This document shows positions 27,141 through 36,312 of a stretch of DNA of 64,000 nt, in pieces. The position numbers were made by a program, and so were the translations under genes. Position 1 is the first letter of the stretch. Each line of letters starts with the position of its first letter. The DNA lies in contig NZ_CP012036.1 of assembly GCF_001298445.1 (NCBI RefSeq), positions 4,140,092 through 4,204,091 on the forward strand, in the 5' to 3' direction. Origin of the DNA: Nostoc piscinale CENA21 (lineage in GTDB: Bacteria > Cyanobacteriota > Cyanobacteriia > Cyanobacteriales > Nostocaceae). The notes beneath the pieces were generated by a model. It did not search any database. It worked only from the letters and a program-made list of their open reading frames with translations, and was not told the origin of the DNA.

Positions 27141-27710
27141 TTACCTTACCTTGGCGATCGCACCACAAGCTAGACGACCACCGCCAGCTTCATCGGCTGT
27201 ACCACCAGATTTCTTTTGATCCTGGAGTTTATGGATAATAACTGCACTACCATCACCATCAAATAAGCTGATGGGACTATCAGCAAGAGTCACACTGCTA
27301 ATAAATGCTTCTAAACGACCTTGACCTAAAGGATTAATTTTAATATTGGGTAAATCACCTAAATGATAAGGATGATTCTTTTCTACCGGAGTTGATGAAC
27401 CAAAGGGGCCTGGGTCAAAGTGTCCACCAGCAGAACTAAAAGGCTTTTCTGTACCTGCTTCACAAGCACCTTTTTCATGAATGTGAACGCCATGTAATCC
27501 TGGAGTCAAGATTTTGGGATCACCTTTAAGTTCCACAGCCACCCACACAGACTGAAGTTCGCTATTTTGTACGGCTTTCAGCGTCCCTGTAATCCCAGGG
27601 CCACTAATTTGGGCTTGAGCTTTTAATGGTGACTCAGCACCGTTGGAAGGAGAAGCACAAGCTGTTAGTAGTACTAGACAGGCAACAACGATGTAAGAGA
27701 TAAATTTCAT
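27141..27710 (-). CDS. sodC: Cu/Zn superoxide dismutase, lipoprotein
   Basis: The protein has 189 residues. The N-terminus carries a lipobox (LLTACASP, Cys near 18), so it is probably membrane-tethered in the periplasm or outer membrane. Copper and zinc ligands of the family are visible: HIHEKGAC (near 75), GGHFDPG (near 95), HPYHLGDLP (near 110) and VIIHKLQDQ (near 155), with the paired Cys in RLACG closing the disulfide. The enzyme converts superoxide to peroxide and oxygen. It is divergent from the pentapeptide gene at 27782. Cu/Zn SOD is much less usual in cyanobacteria than Fe- or Mn-SOD. Confidence 0.92.
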   Translation of the reverse strand: MKFISYIVVACLVLLTACASPSNGAESPLKAQAQISGPGITGTLKAVQNSELQSVWVAVELKGDPKILTPGLHGVHIHEKGACEAGTEKPFSSAGGHFDPGPFGSSTPVEKNHPYHLGDLPNIKINPLGQGRLEAFISSVTLADSPISLFDGDGSAVIIHKLQDQKKSGGTADEAGGGRLACGAIAKVR

Positions 27711-27781
27711 AACTCAGATTCTCAAAACTCAATCAACACTGGTTTTGTTCTTCAATATTTTGACCACAAGAGGAAGCAAAA

Positions 27782-28768
27782 ATGCGTGAACGTTTACGTA
27801 AATGGATACAAGACTTTCAAGAGTGGATTATTTTTGCTCTGATATTTGTGTTGTCAATAGTAGTGATTCGGGTTTTTGAAGATAAGCCTCCATTTAAAAG
27901 TATTGTGGAATCATTGATTAGCTCTAAGTTTATTGGTACTCTGCAAGATTTGAGTATTTTGGCGGCGGTCATTCTTTATTTCCGAGAAACTCCTTCTCGA
28001 AAAAAGCAAGAACATTACGAAGCATGGCGCGTAATTAACTCAGCCTATGGACAAAGAGCTAGTGGGGGTAGAATTCAAGCCTTACAAGACTTGAATAATG
28101 ATGGTATTAGCTTGGCCGGACTGACTGCGGAAAAAGCTTATTTAGCTGGAATTAATTTAAAAGGCGCAGATTTGCGAGATGCGAATCTCGAAGGTACTAA
28201 CCTGAAAAATGCTTGTTTGCAAGAAATTGATTTACGCAATGCCAATTTGCAACAAGCTGATTTAAGATACGCCAATCTTGAGGGAGCAAATTTAAGAAAT
28301 GCTAATCTTCAAGGACAAAGTACTAACCTCAGCTATACAAATTTTCAGAATGCTTACTTAAGTCATGCCAATTTTCAATTAGCCTACCTCTGGAGTGCCA
28401 ATCTTCAAGGTGCTGATTTAAGTTATGCCAATCTGCAAGAAGCTGATTTAAGTTATGCCAATCTGCAAGGCGCTAATCTCAAATATGCTAATTTTCAAGG
28501 TGCTGACCTTAGCCCAACTAATCTTGATCAAGTCAATTTTCAGGGGGCAGATTTGCAAAATGCTGATCTCAGAGATGCTCAAAACTTGAATCCAGAACAA
28601 GTTAAATTAGCCAGGAATTGGGAATATGCCAAATATGACGAGGCTTTGCAAATGCAACTGGGGTTAATTCCCTCTCACCAAAACTTTGAAGTCATACAAC
28701 CAGAAAACTCCGATCAAGGCCACAATTTATTTGATAGCCAGCAGTCCCAACTCTCTGACGATTTTTAA
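27782..28768 (+). CDS. Pentapeptide repeat protein with membrane span
   Basis: The protein has 328 residues. The N-terminus has one or two hydrophobic segments (about 15-35 and 55-75). From about residue 115 to 265 the sequence is a right-handed quadrilateral helix of A(D/N)LXX pentapeptides (LKGADLRDANLEGTNL and so on). A C-terminal tail of about 60 residues, rich in Gln and Ser, is unlike the repeats. GAGGAAGC precedes the ATG. Pentapeptide proteins act mostly as scaffolds; the role here is unknown. It converges with the FHA-ferredoxin gene, 18 bases apart. Confidence 0.9.
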   Translation: MRERLRKWIQDFQEWIIFALIFVLSIVVIRVFEDKPPFKSIVESLISSKFIGTLQDLSILAAVILYFRETPSRKKQEHYEAWRVINSAYGQRASGGRIQALQDLNNDGISLAGLTAEKAYLAGINLKGADLRDANLEGTNLKNACLQEIDLRNANLQQADLRYANLEGANLRNANLQGQSTNLSYTNFQNAYLSHANFQLAYLWSANLQGADLSYANLQEADLSYANLQGANLKYANFQGADLSPTNLDQVNFQGADLQNADLRDAQNLNPEQVKLARNWEYAKYDEALQMQLGLIPSHQNFEVIQPENSDQGHNLFDSQQSQLSDDF

Positions 28769-28786
28769 CGCTCCTAAATTGCCTAA

Positions 28787-30538
28787 CTAAGCATCAATCA
28801 CCACCTTACCAACTGGATAAGCCACACAAGTTAAGACATAGCCTTCTTTAATTTCACTTTCTTCTAAGGCTTCGGGATCATAGCCTTCCATTTTAACATC
28901 GCCTTCTAATTTCCGTTTTTTGCAAGTCCCACAAACCCCAGAACGGCAACTACTACGGATTTTTACGCCTTCTTGGTCAGCCATATCGAGGATAGTTTCT
29001 TCGCCATCGCAAGCTACCTCTTTACCTGATTTGGAGAAAACTATCAGGGTTTTGCTAGAAGATGCTGGGGCGGGAGAAACGGGAACTGATGCTGCTACTG
29101 GGGTTGTGGCCACACGCGCTCCCAAATCTTGGACTGGTGCTGCTTCGGTCGAGATTTTGCCAAGCATTTCGCGTAGCCCTTTGGCACCTGGAGACGCAGC
29201 AACTTCTACTGGTGCGGGAGCGGTTGCTGGGGTTTTTTTGACTTTTTTCCGGGGCGGGCCGAAGCTTTCTTCGTAGTAGTTTTGCATCGGGAAGTCGATG
29301 CTTTCGAGTAAGTCGTTGACCGATTCCATAAATGGGTTTGGCCCACATACATAAACTGTGCGTTCTTTGTAGTCTGGCGCAATCAGTTTTAACATTGCCG
29401 CATCCAGTCTGCCGGTGAAACTCATCCAACTTTGACCAGGTTCTCGACGGGTAATGCTAATTGCTAGATTGAATTTGGGATGGTTGGCGGCTAACCAGTC
29501 AAGTTCTTGGCGGTAAATGATATCTCTGGGGCTACGAGCGCAGTGGAAAAAGACGATATCCACATCAGAGGCGGTGTCATACACCCAGCGTGACATAGAC
29601 ATCATGGGCGTGATCCCACTACCAGCAGAAATCAGCAACAGTTTTGGTGCAGGGTTGGCAAAGCAAGTAAATTTACCTGTTGGGCCATTCACTTTCAGGA
29701 CGCTACCTGCTTTAACGTTGTCATGCAACCAATTGGAAACTAAACCAGGGGGGACATCTGTCCCGGCCTCTGCTGGCGCAGGCACACGCTTAACTGTAAT
29801 TTCTAGGGTATGGGGACGAGAAGGTGTAGATGAGATGGAATAGGAACGCAATACCTGTTCGCCGTTAATTTCTAGGTCGAGGGTGATAAACTGACCCGGT
29901 TTATAAGTAAAGAGCATTGGTGGGTCAGCCACGAAACGAAAGGTTTTGACATCGTGGGTTTCATCGATGACTTGGATACATTTGACGGTTAAATCGCCTT
30001 TCATCCATCGCTCAATTTGGCTGTGATCTACCGTGGCTAAGGGCATATACTCCTGCGGGTCTTTGATGGGGAGAGCAGGAGTTGGTAAGGGTTCTGGGGT
30101 TGGTGTTGGTGCTACAGATGCGATCGCTATTTCTTGTTGTACAGCCTGACCATTGCTTGTAGTAACAACGTTAGTATTAACGTTAATATTTAAATCAATC
30201 ATGGTCGGTTCATTGCTGGTTACTAGGCTAATTACCATCAAAAAGAACCGACCAATCTGCATCATATCTCCCGTTTTCAGAGGATAATCTTGATTGATTT
30301 GGATCTGGTCAGCATTCAACCGCGAACCAGCCCGACTGGCTAAATCAGTGTAATAATAATTACCATCTTTTAGAGAAATTTTGCCGTGCATCCGACTAAC
30401 TTCGGCACTATCCAACACTACATTACAGTTGGGATAGCGACCAATTAGACACTCATGATTGAGCATGGTATCTAAGTTGAGGTCTAGTTCCTTGAGTTCG
30501 TTGGGTTTCTGGGGATCAATGATTCTGAGTTTAAGCAT
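28787..30538 (-). CDS. FHA-flavodoxin reductase-like-ferredoxin fusion
   Basis: The protein has 583 residues in three parts. An FHA domain (about 25-105; IGRYPNC, SRMHGKI) should bind phosphothreonine. A ferredoxin-NAD(P)H reductase module follows (about 180-420): RSYSISS flavin site, GSGITPMMSM pyridine-nucleotide loop, and CGPNPFME. The C-terminus (about 495-583) is a plant-type [2Fe-2S] ferredoxin with CRSGVCGTC and a final Cys in VLTCVAYP. The linkers are Pro/Ala-rich. Electrons likely flow from NAD(P)H through FAD to the iron-sulfur centre and on to a partner. The upstream gene on the same strand is another FHA iron-sulfur protein, an obvious candidate. Confidence 0.9.
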   Translation of the reverse strand: MLKLRIIDPQKPNELKELDLNLDTMLNHECLIGRYPNCNVVLDSAEVSRMHGKISLKDGNYYYTDLASRAGSRLNADQIQINQDYPLKTGDMMQIGRFFLMVISLVTSNEPTMIDLNINVNTNVVTTSNGQAVQQEIAIASVAPTPTPEPLPTPALPIKDPQEYMPLATVDHSQIERWMKGDLTVKCIQVIDETHDVKTFRFVADPPMLFTYKPGQFITLDLEINGEQVLRSYSISSTPSRPHTLEITVKRVPAPAEAGTDVPPGLVSNWLHDNVKAGSVLKVNGPTGKFTCFANPAPKLLLISAGSGITPMMSMSRWVYDTASDVDIVFFHCARSPRDIIYRQELDWLAANHPKFNLAISITRREPGQSWMSFTGRLDAAMLKLIAPDYKERTVYVCGPNPFMESVNDLLESIDFPMQNYYEESFGPPRKKVKKTPATAPAPVEVAASPGAKGLREMLGKISTEAAPVQDLGARVATTPVAASVPVSPAPASSSKTLIVFSKSGKEVACDGEETILDMADQEGVKIRSSCRSGVCGTCKKRKLEGDVKMEGYDPEALEESEIKEGYVLTCVAYPVGKVVIDA

Positions 30539-30670
30539 ATTAATTACCTAATACGTCAAATTCTCTGTGTTTATACGCAGAAATTTCTGCCGAATTCTGA
30601 ATTCTGCTGTGTAATCATTACCTAAACTCAATAGAGGTAATGAGGCGTGCTACAAAACTAATGCTCATAG

Positions 30671-30709
30671 TTTTAACTGGGATGGTAGGTAGTACCATCC
30701 CAGTTAAAA
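30671..30709 (-). terminator. Terminator after FHA/polyferredoxin gene
   Basis: Seventeen-base perfect stem (TTTTAACTGGGATGGTA with its complement) and a five-base loop, right after the stop of the 1111-residue gene. The 3' arm ends in AAAA/TTTT on both strands, so it would stop transcripts from either side. Confidence 0.8.
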
Positions 30710-30711
30710 TC

Positions 30712-33700
30712 TTAGAGTTGCGTTACTGAACAAGCTTGTCCCATACTTGCTTGCAGACGATTACTCAAAAGCTCCAAGATATTTCTAGCGAGTAACGTGT
30801 CTTGTGCCAGCACTGCCTCAAAATTCTCGGCATTGATTCTGAGTGTCTTGGTTCTAGTACCAGATGCGACGATGGTTGACGCATAATTGGTGTGGTTTAA
30901 TACTTCCAATTCACCAATCGTTTGTCCAGGTGAAATCATACCTGACATATCTTGATTGCCCATACTTTGGCTGACTCTCGCCTCACCATCAATTAAAACA
31001 ATCAGATCATGAGCAGGTGTACCCATCCGGCAAATTTCTTCTTCGGGGCGATATACCCGCACATGGCTATTTTTCGCCAAATCAATTAAGACATTGGCTT
31101 TCAAACCGGAGAAGAAACTACTCTTATACAGCCACAATAGCTTTTCTAAGGTGCCTAAAGCATCGGCAATGGTATCTCCTTGTTGGGCTTGCATTTCCCA
31201 CTGCACCAAAATCACGATGTCATCACCACTGCTGAAGCGGACAACATCACCTTGTTGGAGTTGTGTTTGCTGGTCAAGGATTTGTGTCTTGCCAATCCGC
31301 AGACCATTGCTACTACCCAAGTCTTTGACGCTCACTCCTTTTTCATCTACATAGAAGATGGCGTGTTGGCGAGAAACGCGGTTATCGGAAATGATAATGT
31401 CGTTGCCAACTTCCCGTCCAACGCGCACTGTAGACTGTTGAAATACTCTTCGTTCTACACGTCCCATGATTTTGATTTGAGCAATCATGGTCGGGACTGT
31501 GGTTTTGGTGTGGGGCTGTCCTTGACCAAGAATCCTTTCGGCTGTTTCAATCACTAAACCATCTTTGATGGTCTTTGTATCTAGCAGCTGACGGGCTTGT
31601 TGGAAACCCAGGCTGGGATCAATTTGATGTAGCGCATACAAACTGGCTGCTTGGACTAAGGGATCAATGTCTTGCAAAAGTTGCATTAAGACATCAATAA
31701 TCACATCAGAACGTAAAGCAGGTTCGGGAATTTGGGTAGGCGCGACGATGGAACTCCAAGTGGCGGTGGTTTGATTGGCATTGCGAGTGGCATTATTGTT
31801 CCCCGGAACGTCGATTTGGGTATCGGCGATGCCATTATTAAAGTCTGTCGTGAGGGGAACTGATTGAGTTACTAGGTCTTTGGCTTGACGTAAGGCAGAG
31901 ATCACTCTCATACTCAAACGAGACATCCATCTGGACTGCTCTTCATTTGATCGCAGAATTTCTCCAAGGATGTTGGCTGCTAGTACACCAATGGAACGAG
32001 CAATATCCAGGGCTTCGGGGGTATCTCCTAAAATTTCTAGGATGCTGAGTAACTGGGTAACAATCAGTTTTTGTTTTTCCTGGACTGCTTGTCGCAGCAA
32101 GAGGTAAACAGGTGCGTGGGGGTTAGAAACTAAGTTTTGCAGGGCTTGATAACGAACAGCTAGGTCTTGTAGTTGGGAGAGTAGCTGTTCTGCTGTCCGC
32201 AGCAGTGCGCCATCTTGGTTAAACATTTCTGCCAAGACTTGTTCTTGTTCGGCAGATGTGATGGCATATTCTTGGCGCAAGCTCATAATTTGCTTTTGTT
32301 TGCGCTCAAAGGCATCTGCTAAGGGTGTACCTGTTTCTACAAGTTCTTGGATAACTAATTCGAGGGCGCGGCGATAACTGTCAATCCGCAGTTGATTTTC
32401 CCGGCTGAGTTGTCTTTGGGGATCAAGGAGGGATGGGTCTTCAACACCGAGTTCAGCGAGGACGGAGTAATGTTCTTCATCGCTGATGTTCAATTCTTTG
32501 CGGACATCTTTGAGAACTTCTAAGCTGTCGGCAGATTGGACGTTACCTTCTTGTAGAGATTCTTGCAATACACCTTTGTAGACGCGCAGTCTGTCGGCTC
32601 GGTTAAAACCAGGGAGGACTTTGGCTAGAACATAGACTTCGTTGGGTAGGAGGTCTTGGAGCGATCGCCCTTCAAGGAATTTGCTCCAATCTACTGCAAG
32701 TTTGTTCAACTGACGACGCAAGCTACTAGCCAAGCTCTCACGGGAATAATTGTCTCTGCTTCTGGCTAAACTTCTGTGTAACCACAAGCTGCTGACGAGA
32801 ACGATGATGGCGTTGAGTACTAAAATCCCCCATTGGGGAAATAAGCTGATGTTGGGACGACCACCAAAGGAAAAGAAGACGTTGAAGGAGATAAATGTAC
32901 ACAACACAAAGCAGACGTGTAATATATCTTCTTCGCTAACGTTTCTACCTTGGCGCTTGAGGAAGGCGCGATAAACATTTTCTAAGGTTTGACAAATCAA
33001 GTAGCTGAGGGCGGCACAGATACCTATGGTCAAAGGAGAAGCAATGATTTTGGGGATGGGAATAGCTTGACCAAAGATATAAAAACCAGGGTTGAATAGG
33101 GTGCTTAACTGTCCTTCTTCATGTGTCCATGCTCCTGAGTAGTAGTAATCCCAGTTGCCTGCATACAAGAAGTAGTAGAAGTAGAAGCCAAACATCAAGC
33201 CAAAATAGGTGTAGAACACTAATTTTTGGTCTGGTCTGGTAATGCCTTCCCAATAAGAGCGTTCGGAGTCAATATCTATACAAGGAGATTGACAGCTGAC
33301 GCAGGCACTTTTTTCGTTACCACTGGTATCTACCGACCGACACATGGATTGAGTGATACTTTGGGGCGGCTTGAGGTGAGCATCAGTACCTAACAATCCT
33401 CTGGGGCCTGTATAAAACATCTGCACGGGAGCCATTGGGCAGAAGTATTGACACCAACTTCTGCCTTTGAATAAATAACCTACACCAATGGAAGCGGAGA
33501 TGGTGAATAGCAAAAACAGCGCCATTGCGGTGCGATCGCTATTCACAAATAAAATGCGGATGTTCAAGCCCAGGTAAAAGAGGAACATTTGCAGGTAGAG
33601 GTAATTCCGCCCTAACCAAGATTCCTTTTCTACCCCAGCTAGTTCATAACGCACGTTACCTGTGTCGGGATTGACCACTTTGCGCTTGCGTTGAATTCCT

Positions 33701-34047
33701 AAAGCGCGGGGAATTTGCGAGAAGAAATATAAAGGACAGATACGCCGCCAGAGTTCATGCCCAAATAACACCAAAATCATAATCCCGATGGGCAGTACCA
33801 TCGCCCAAAAGATCCGCGCTCCCATCGGATAGGGTTGTTCTGGTAAACAGACACCTTGAACTGCGACGCAATCATCCGGATCGAGATACTTCTCCGGATG
33901 GAGATGAAAGGGACTGGCAGTATTACTGGGGTCAGTTAACCAAACTGAAAGGGGATCATAAAATAAAGAAAAGATTAATGTCAGCCAGCCGATCGCTAAC
34001 AGCCACCTGACAATGTGCATCTTTTTTTCTGAGACTTGACTAATCAT
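30712..34047 (-). CDS. Polyferredoxin-like membrane protein with FHA and cNMP-binding domains
   Basis: The protein has 1111 residues. The N-terminal half (about 1-400) is multipass with a NosR/RdxA-like iron-sulfur arrangement: CPLYFFSQIPR (near 101), CQYFCPMAP (near 200) and CVSCQSPC (near 250). A helical region (about 440-800) resembles alpha-helical repeats. An FHA domain (about 870-960; VGREVGNDIII, SRQHAIFY) and a C-terminal cyclic-nucleotide-binding domain (about 990-1100; GELEVLNHTNYAST) follow. The fold implies membrane-bound electron transfer under phosphoprotein and nucleotide control. With the neighbouring FHA-FNR-ferredoxin it makes a two-gene redox unit. The combination is uncommon, and its physiological electron donor is unknown to me. 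Confidence 0.88.
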   Translation of the reverse strand: MISQVSEKKMHIVRWLLAIGWLTLIFSLFYDPLSVWLTDPSNTASPFHLHPEKYLDPDDCVAVQGVCLPEQPYPMGARIFWAMVLPIGIMILVLFGHELWRRICPLYFFSQIPRALGIQRKRKVVNPDTGNVRYELAGVEKESWLGRNYLYLQMFLFYLGLNIRILFVNSDRTAMALFLLFTISASIGVGYLFKGRSWCQYFCPMAPVQMFYTGPRGLLGTDAHLKPPQSITQSMCRSVDTSGNEKSACVSCQSPCIDIDSERSYWEGITRPDQKLVFYTYFGLMFGFYFYYFLYAGNWDYYYSGAWTHEEGQLSTLFNPGFYIFGQAIPIPKIIASPLTIGICAALSYLICQTLENVYRAFLKRQGRNVSEEDILHVCFVLCTFISFNVFFSFGGRPNISLFPQWGILVLNAIIVLVSSLWLHRSLARSRDNYSRESLASSLRRQLNKLAVDWSKFLEGRSLQDLLPNEVYVLAKVLPGFNRADRLRVYKGVLQESLQEGNVQSADSLEVLKDVRKELNISDEEHYSVLAELGVEDPSLLDPQRQLSRENQLRIDSYRRALELVIQELVETGTPLADAFERKQKQIMSLRQEYAITSAEQEQVLAEMFNQDGALLRTAEQLLSQLQDLAVRYQALQNLVSNPHAPVYLLLRQAVQEKQKLIVTQLLSILEILGDTPEALDIARSIGVLAANILGEILRSNEEQSRWMSRLSMRVISALRQAKDLVTQSVPLTTDFNNGIADTQIDVPGNNNATRNANQTTATWSSIVAPTQIPEPALRSDVIIDVLMQLLQDIDPLVQAASLYALHQIDPSLGFQQARQLLDTKTIKDGLVIETAERILGQGQPHTKTTVPTMIAQIKIMGRVERRVFQQSTVRVGREVGNDIIISDNRVSRQHAIFYVDEKGVSVKDLGSSNGLRIGKTQILDQQTQLQQGDVVRFSSGDDIVILVQWEMQAQQGDTIADALGTLEKLLWLYKSSFFSGLKANVLIDLAKNSHVRVYRPEEEICRMGTPAHDLIVLIDGEARVSQSMGNQDMSGMISPGQTIGELEVLNHTNYASTIVASGTRTKTLRINAENFEAVLAQDTLLARNILELLSNRLQASMGQACSVTQL

Positions 34048-34407
34048 TAGTTTGCAGTTGCTATAAAGTTAGATTTCTACTCAGTAATAGTGGATAAAAT
34101 TCCCTAGACTAAGAAGTACAAGTTCATAGAAAAAACCTTCAGCTACTAATAGTTTGTATGCTCACCTTGGCTCACAATAAGATTAGCTGCCCAAGCAACT
34201 TGATATTTGATTGCTGGTAAGTTAATTTACAGTCTAGTGATTATACAAATTGATGACACTGGTGCTTGGTGAAGTTTGTTTACTATGATGACTCCTAATA
34301 TACGTACGTATGATGTTATAGGGTTTTGTGTGTCAGAAATTAAAAGTTTTCCTTAATCATTGTTTCACCACGGTAAAGTTTTTTCTAGCGGTGATCAGTT
34401 AAGTAGA
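34048..34407. other. Intergenic region without visible gene
   Basis: About 360 AT-rich bases upstream of the polyferredoxin gene. A weak imperfect dyad near 34365-34396 (TCACCAC...GCGGTGA) could end the DUF928 transcript. No gene is visible. Confidence 0.4.
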
Positions 34408-35376
34408 TTAATGGATTGTGCAGCAAGGTACTAGAGGTTCTTGGGCAATTTCTTCTAAACCTCCAGAGCGTAACAAATCTTCCCAATCATTTTTAATTGT
34501 CGGGTCATTCGGGCTAGATTTACGCAACTCACTCAGAATTGCTAAAGAATCTTCCCAAAATCCCGATAGGGCATAAATTGCTGCTTGTTCTTCTGGTTTG
34601 ACTTGCTTGATTTCCGACATTAAGGCAGCATCAGGAGCAATACGTTGAATTGAGCCAGAAACTACATAATCTAGCTGCCGATCGCTGCGATCGCAAATCA
34701 CGGAAAAGTCCCAGTGATAAGTTTTACCAGCTTTTAAACTCAGCACATCGGGTTTTTCTGGTAAACTCAGGCTGACAATACCAGCTTTACTTGGTGTTGG
34801 CAAGGTTTGTTGATACACAACATTATCTTCTTCATCTGACAATACCAGTTCCATAACTGGTGCAGATGTTTGCGGTACATAAAATAAAAATGTCGGATAA
34901 GCAGATGTAGTTCTTTGCATTACATCCAAGGTTGGTGTTAGTGCTGTTAAGCGTTTTTTCCCTGGCATACAAGCCTGACCACTTTCACTCAGACGTATAC
35001 CACTGCGAGTTCCTCCCTGAATTTGCCGTGCCGGTTTGCCTAAGTTTTGAGGAATGTATGTAACATAAGTTGGTCGCTTGCTGTTGCCATTGCGGCGATC
35101 GCGGGCTACATAAATTTGGATATTATTCATCGCTGTGGTAGCGTAGCGATCGCCTGGTCTTTCCTGGAGTGCTTGTTTAAAATAATTTAAAGCGGCTGAG
35201 TAATTGCGCTGACGAGTCGCACTGTAACCCAACTGCATATATTTGTTGTAGTTTGATTGAGCTTGAGCAATGTTATCAGGTGCGGCTACTACTTTATCGA
35301 AGCTCACAGGCAACAGAGAGCCAAGCATTAAGGTAACACAGACGCATCTTATCAAGAAAAACGGTTTCATAGTCAA
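34408..35376 (-). CDS. DUF928 protein with TPR-like N-terminus
   Basis: The protein has 322 residues. A signal peptide occupies about residues 1-31. A TPR-like pair of helices (about 40-75; YSAALNYFKQALQERPGD) is followed by the DUF928 domain (about 115-245; RLSESGQACMPGKKRLTALTP, YPTFLFYVP, YHWDFSVIC). A C-terminal helical tail (about 255-320) resembles another TPR. DUF928 is a cyanobacterial domain of unknown biochemical role, often encoded near CHASE2, CHAT and ShlB-type genes, as here. It is probably periplasmic or surface-associated. Confidence 0.85.
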   Translation of the reverse strand: MTMKPFFLIRCVCVTLMLGSLLPVSFDKVVAAPDNIAQAQSNYNKYMQLGYSATRQRNYSAALNYFKQALQERPGDRYATTAMNNIQIYVARDRRNGNSKRPTYVTYIPQNLGKPARQIQGGTRSGIRLSESGQACMPGKKRLTALTPTLDVMQRTTSAYPTFLFYVPQTSAPVMELVLSDEEDNVVYQQTLPTPSKAGIVSLSLPEKPDVLSLKAGKTYHWDFSVICDRSDRQLDYVVSGSIQRIAPDAALMSEIKQVKPEEQAAIYALSGFWEDSLAILSELRKSSPNDPTIKNDWEDLLRSGGLEEIAQEPLVPCCTIH

Positions 35377-36312
35377 TCCCTTCTCTGGGGCTTTACGGTA
35401 TGTTCATACAACACAGATCAGTTGCATTTCGCATAGATATGCAAAATTTCATCTCTTCTTGTTGACAATTTTCAGGGTTATCTGTGAAACTCCTAGGTTC
35501 CTGTAATAAGGTAAGTCAGTATCTCCTGTGACAATTTCATCAGTAATTCACTACCTTTTTGAAAGGTTAATATTATTTAGCTAGTTGTTATGGGTGGTTT
35601 TTACGTAAAACTACTATAATCTAGTTGCAACTTGCTTGTACATATTTTTATGCTCAAGATTAGTAACAAATATGTAAATTAACCATCCTAAATTTTTGTT
35701 AAGTCGAACGTTGAATTTATTTATGGCAGAAGTCAGGAGGCAGGAGGAACAGTGTTACTATTCCTGGCATTCAATCTTTCAAATTGTCCTAACATATCTG
35801 CCTACTGTTTTACAGTTACTGAAATTAAAGATATCGCCGGATCAGGATTGAGAACTCAGAATGGCAAGGATTTTGGTAACGATTATGACAATAAAAGTGG
35901 AGATAAAGTGCTAGAGAGACTTCTAGGAGAACGCCACAGCGCCAAAATTTTTAATCTAATGAGAATAAATCGCAAAAAACTAAGTGACTAGATGGCATTC
36001 AACCCTGGCTTTACTTTGCCAATAACTCACCAATCAAGCAGCTAAAATCCCAGTTAAAAGTATACTTTTCTCCATTAAAAGTAGGGATAAAAACGCTATC
36101 AAGCAGACCCATCAATTCACTAGCTCAAAACTGTCTATTAATTGCAGAAAATTATTAATTAATACTTGCATAAAAATTTGCCTTTCGTTTTCATTCATAA
36201 TCTTGAACTATTCTGAATAACTCGCAACACAACTGAGGTTAGTCAGCAGCCGTGATGAATTACTAAAACAAATCGCTACAATTGGGATGCGATAGGGAAG
36301 CATTATTAACGT
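35377..36312. other. Intergenic region with repeat copy
   Basis: About 935 AT-rich bases. It holds the inverted copy of the dispersed repeat at about 35733-35800. The 79-codon frame at 35752-35991 starts inside that repeat and lacks a ribosome site. No hairpin or RNA gene is evident. Confidence 0.5.
35733..35800 (-). repeat. Dispersed intergenic repeat, copy C
   Basis: Reverse complement reads ATATGTTAGGACAATTTGAA, then AGGAATAGTAA and a CCTCCTGCCTCCTGAC tract, closely matching 24728-24790. Confidence 0.65.

Noticed and set aside
35752..35991. 79-codon plus-strand ORF
   Set aside because: It starts inside a dispersed repeat, lacks a ribosome site and has no protein-like conserved feature.
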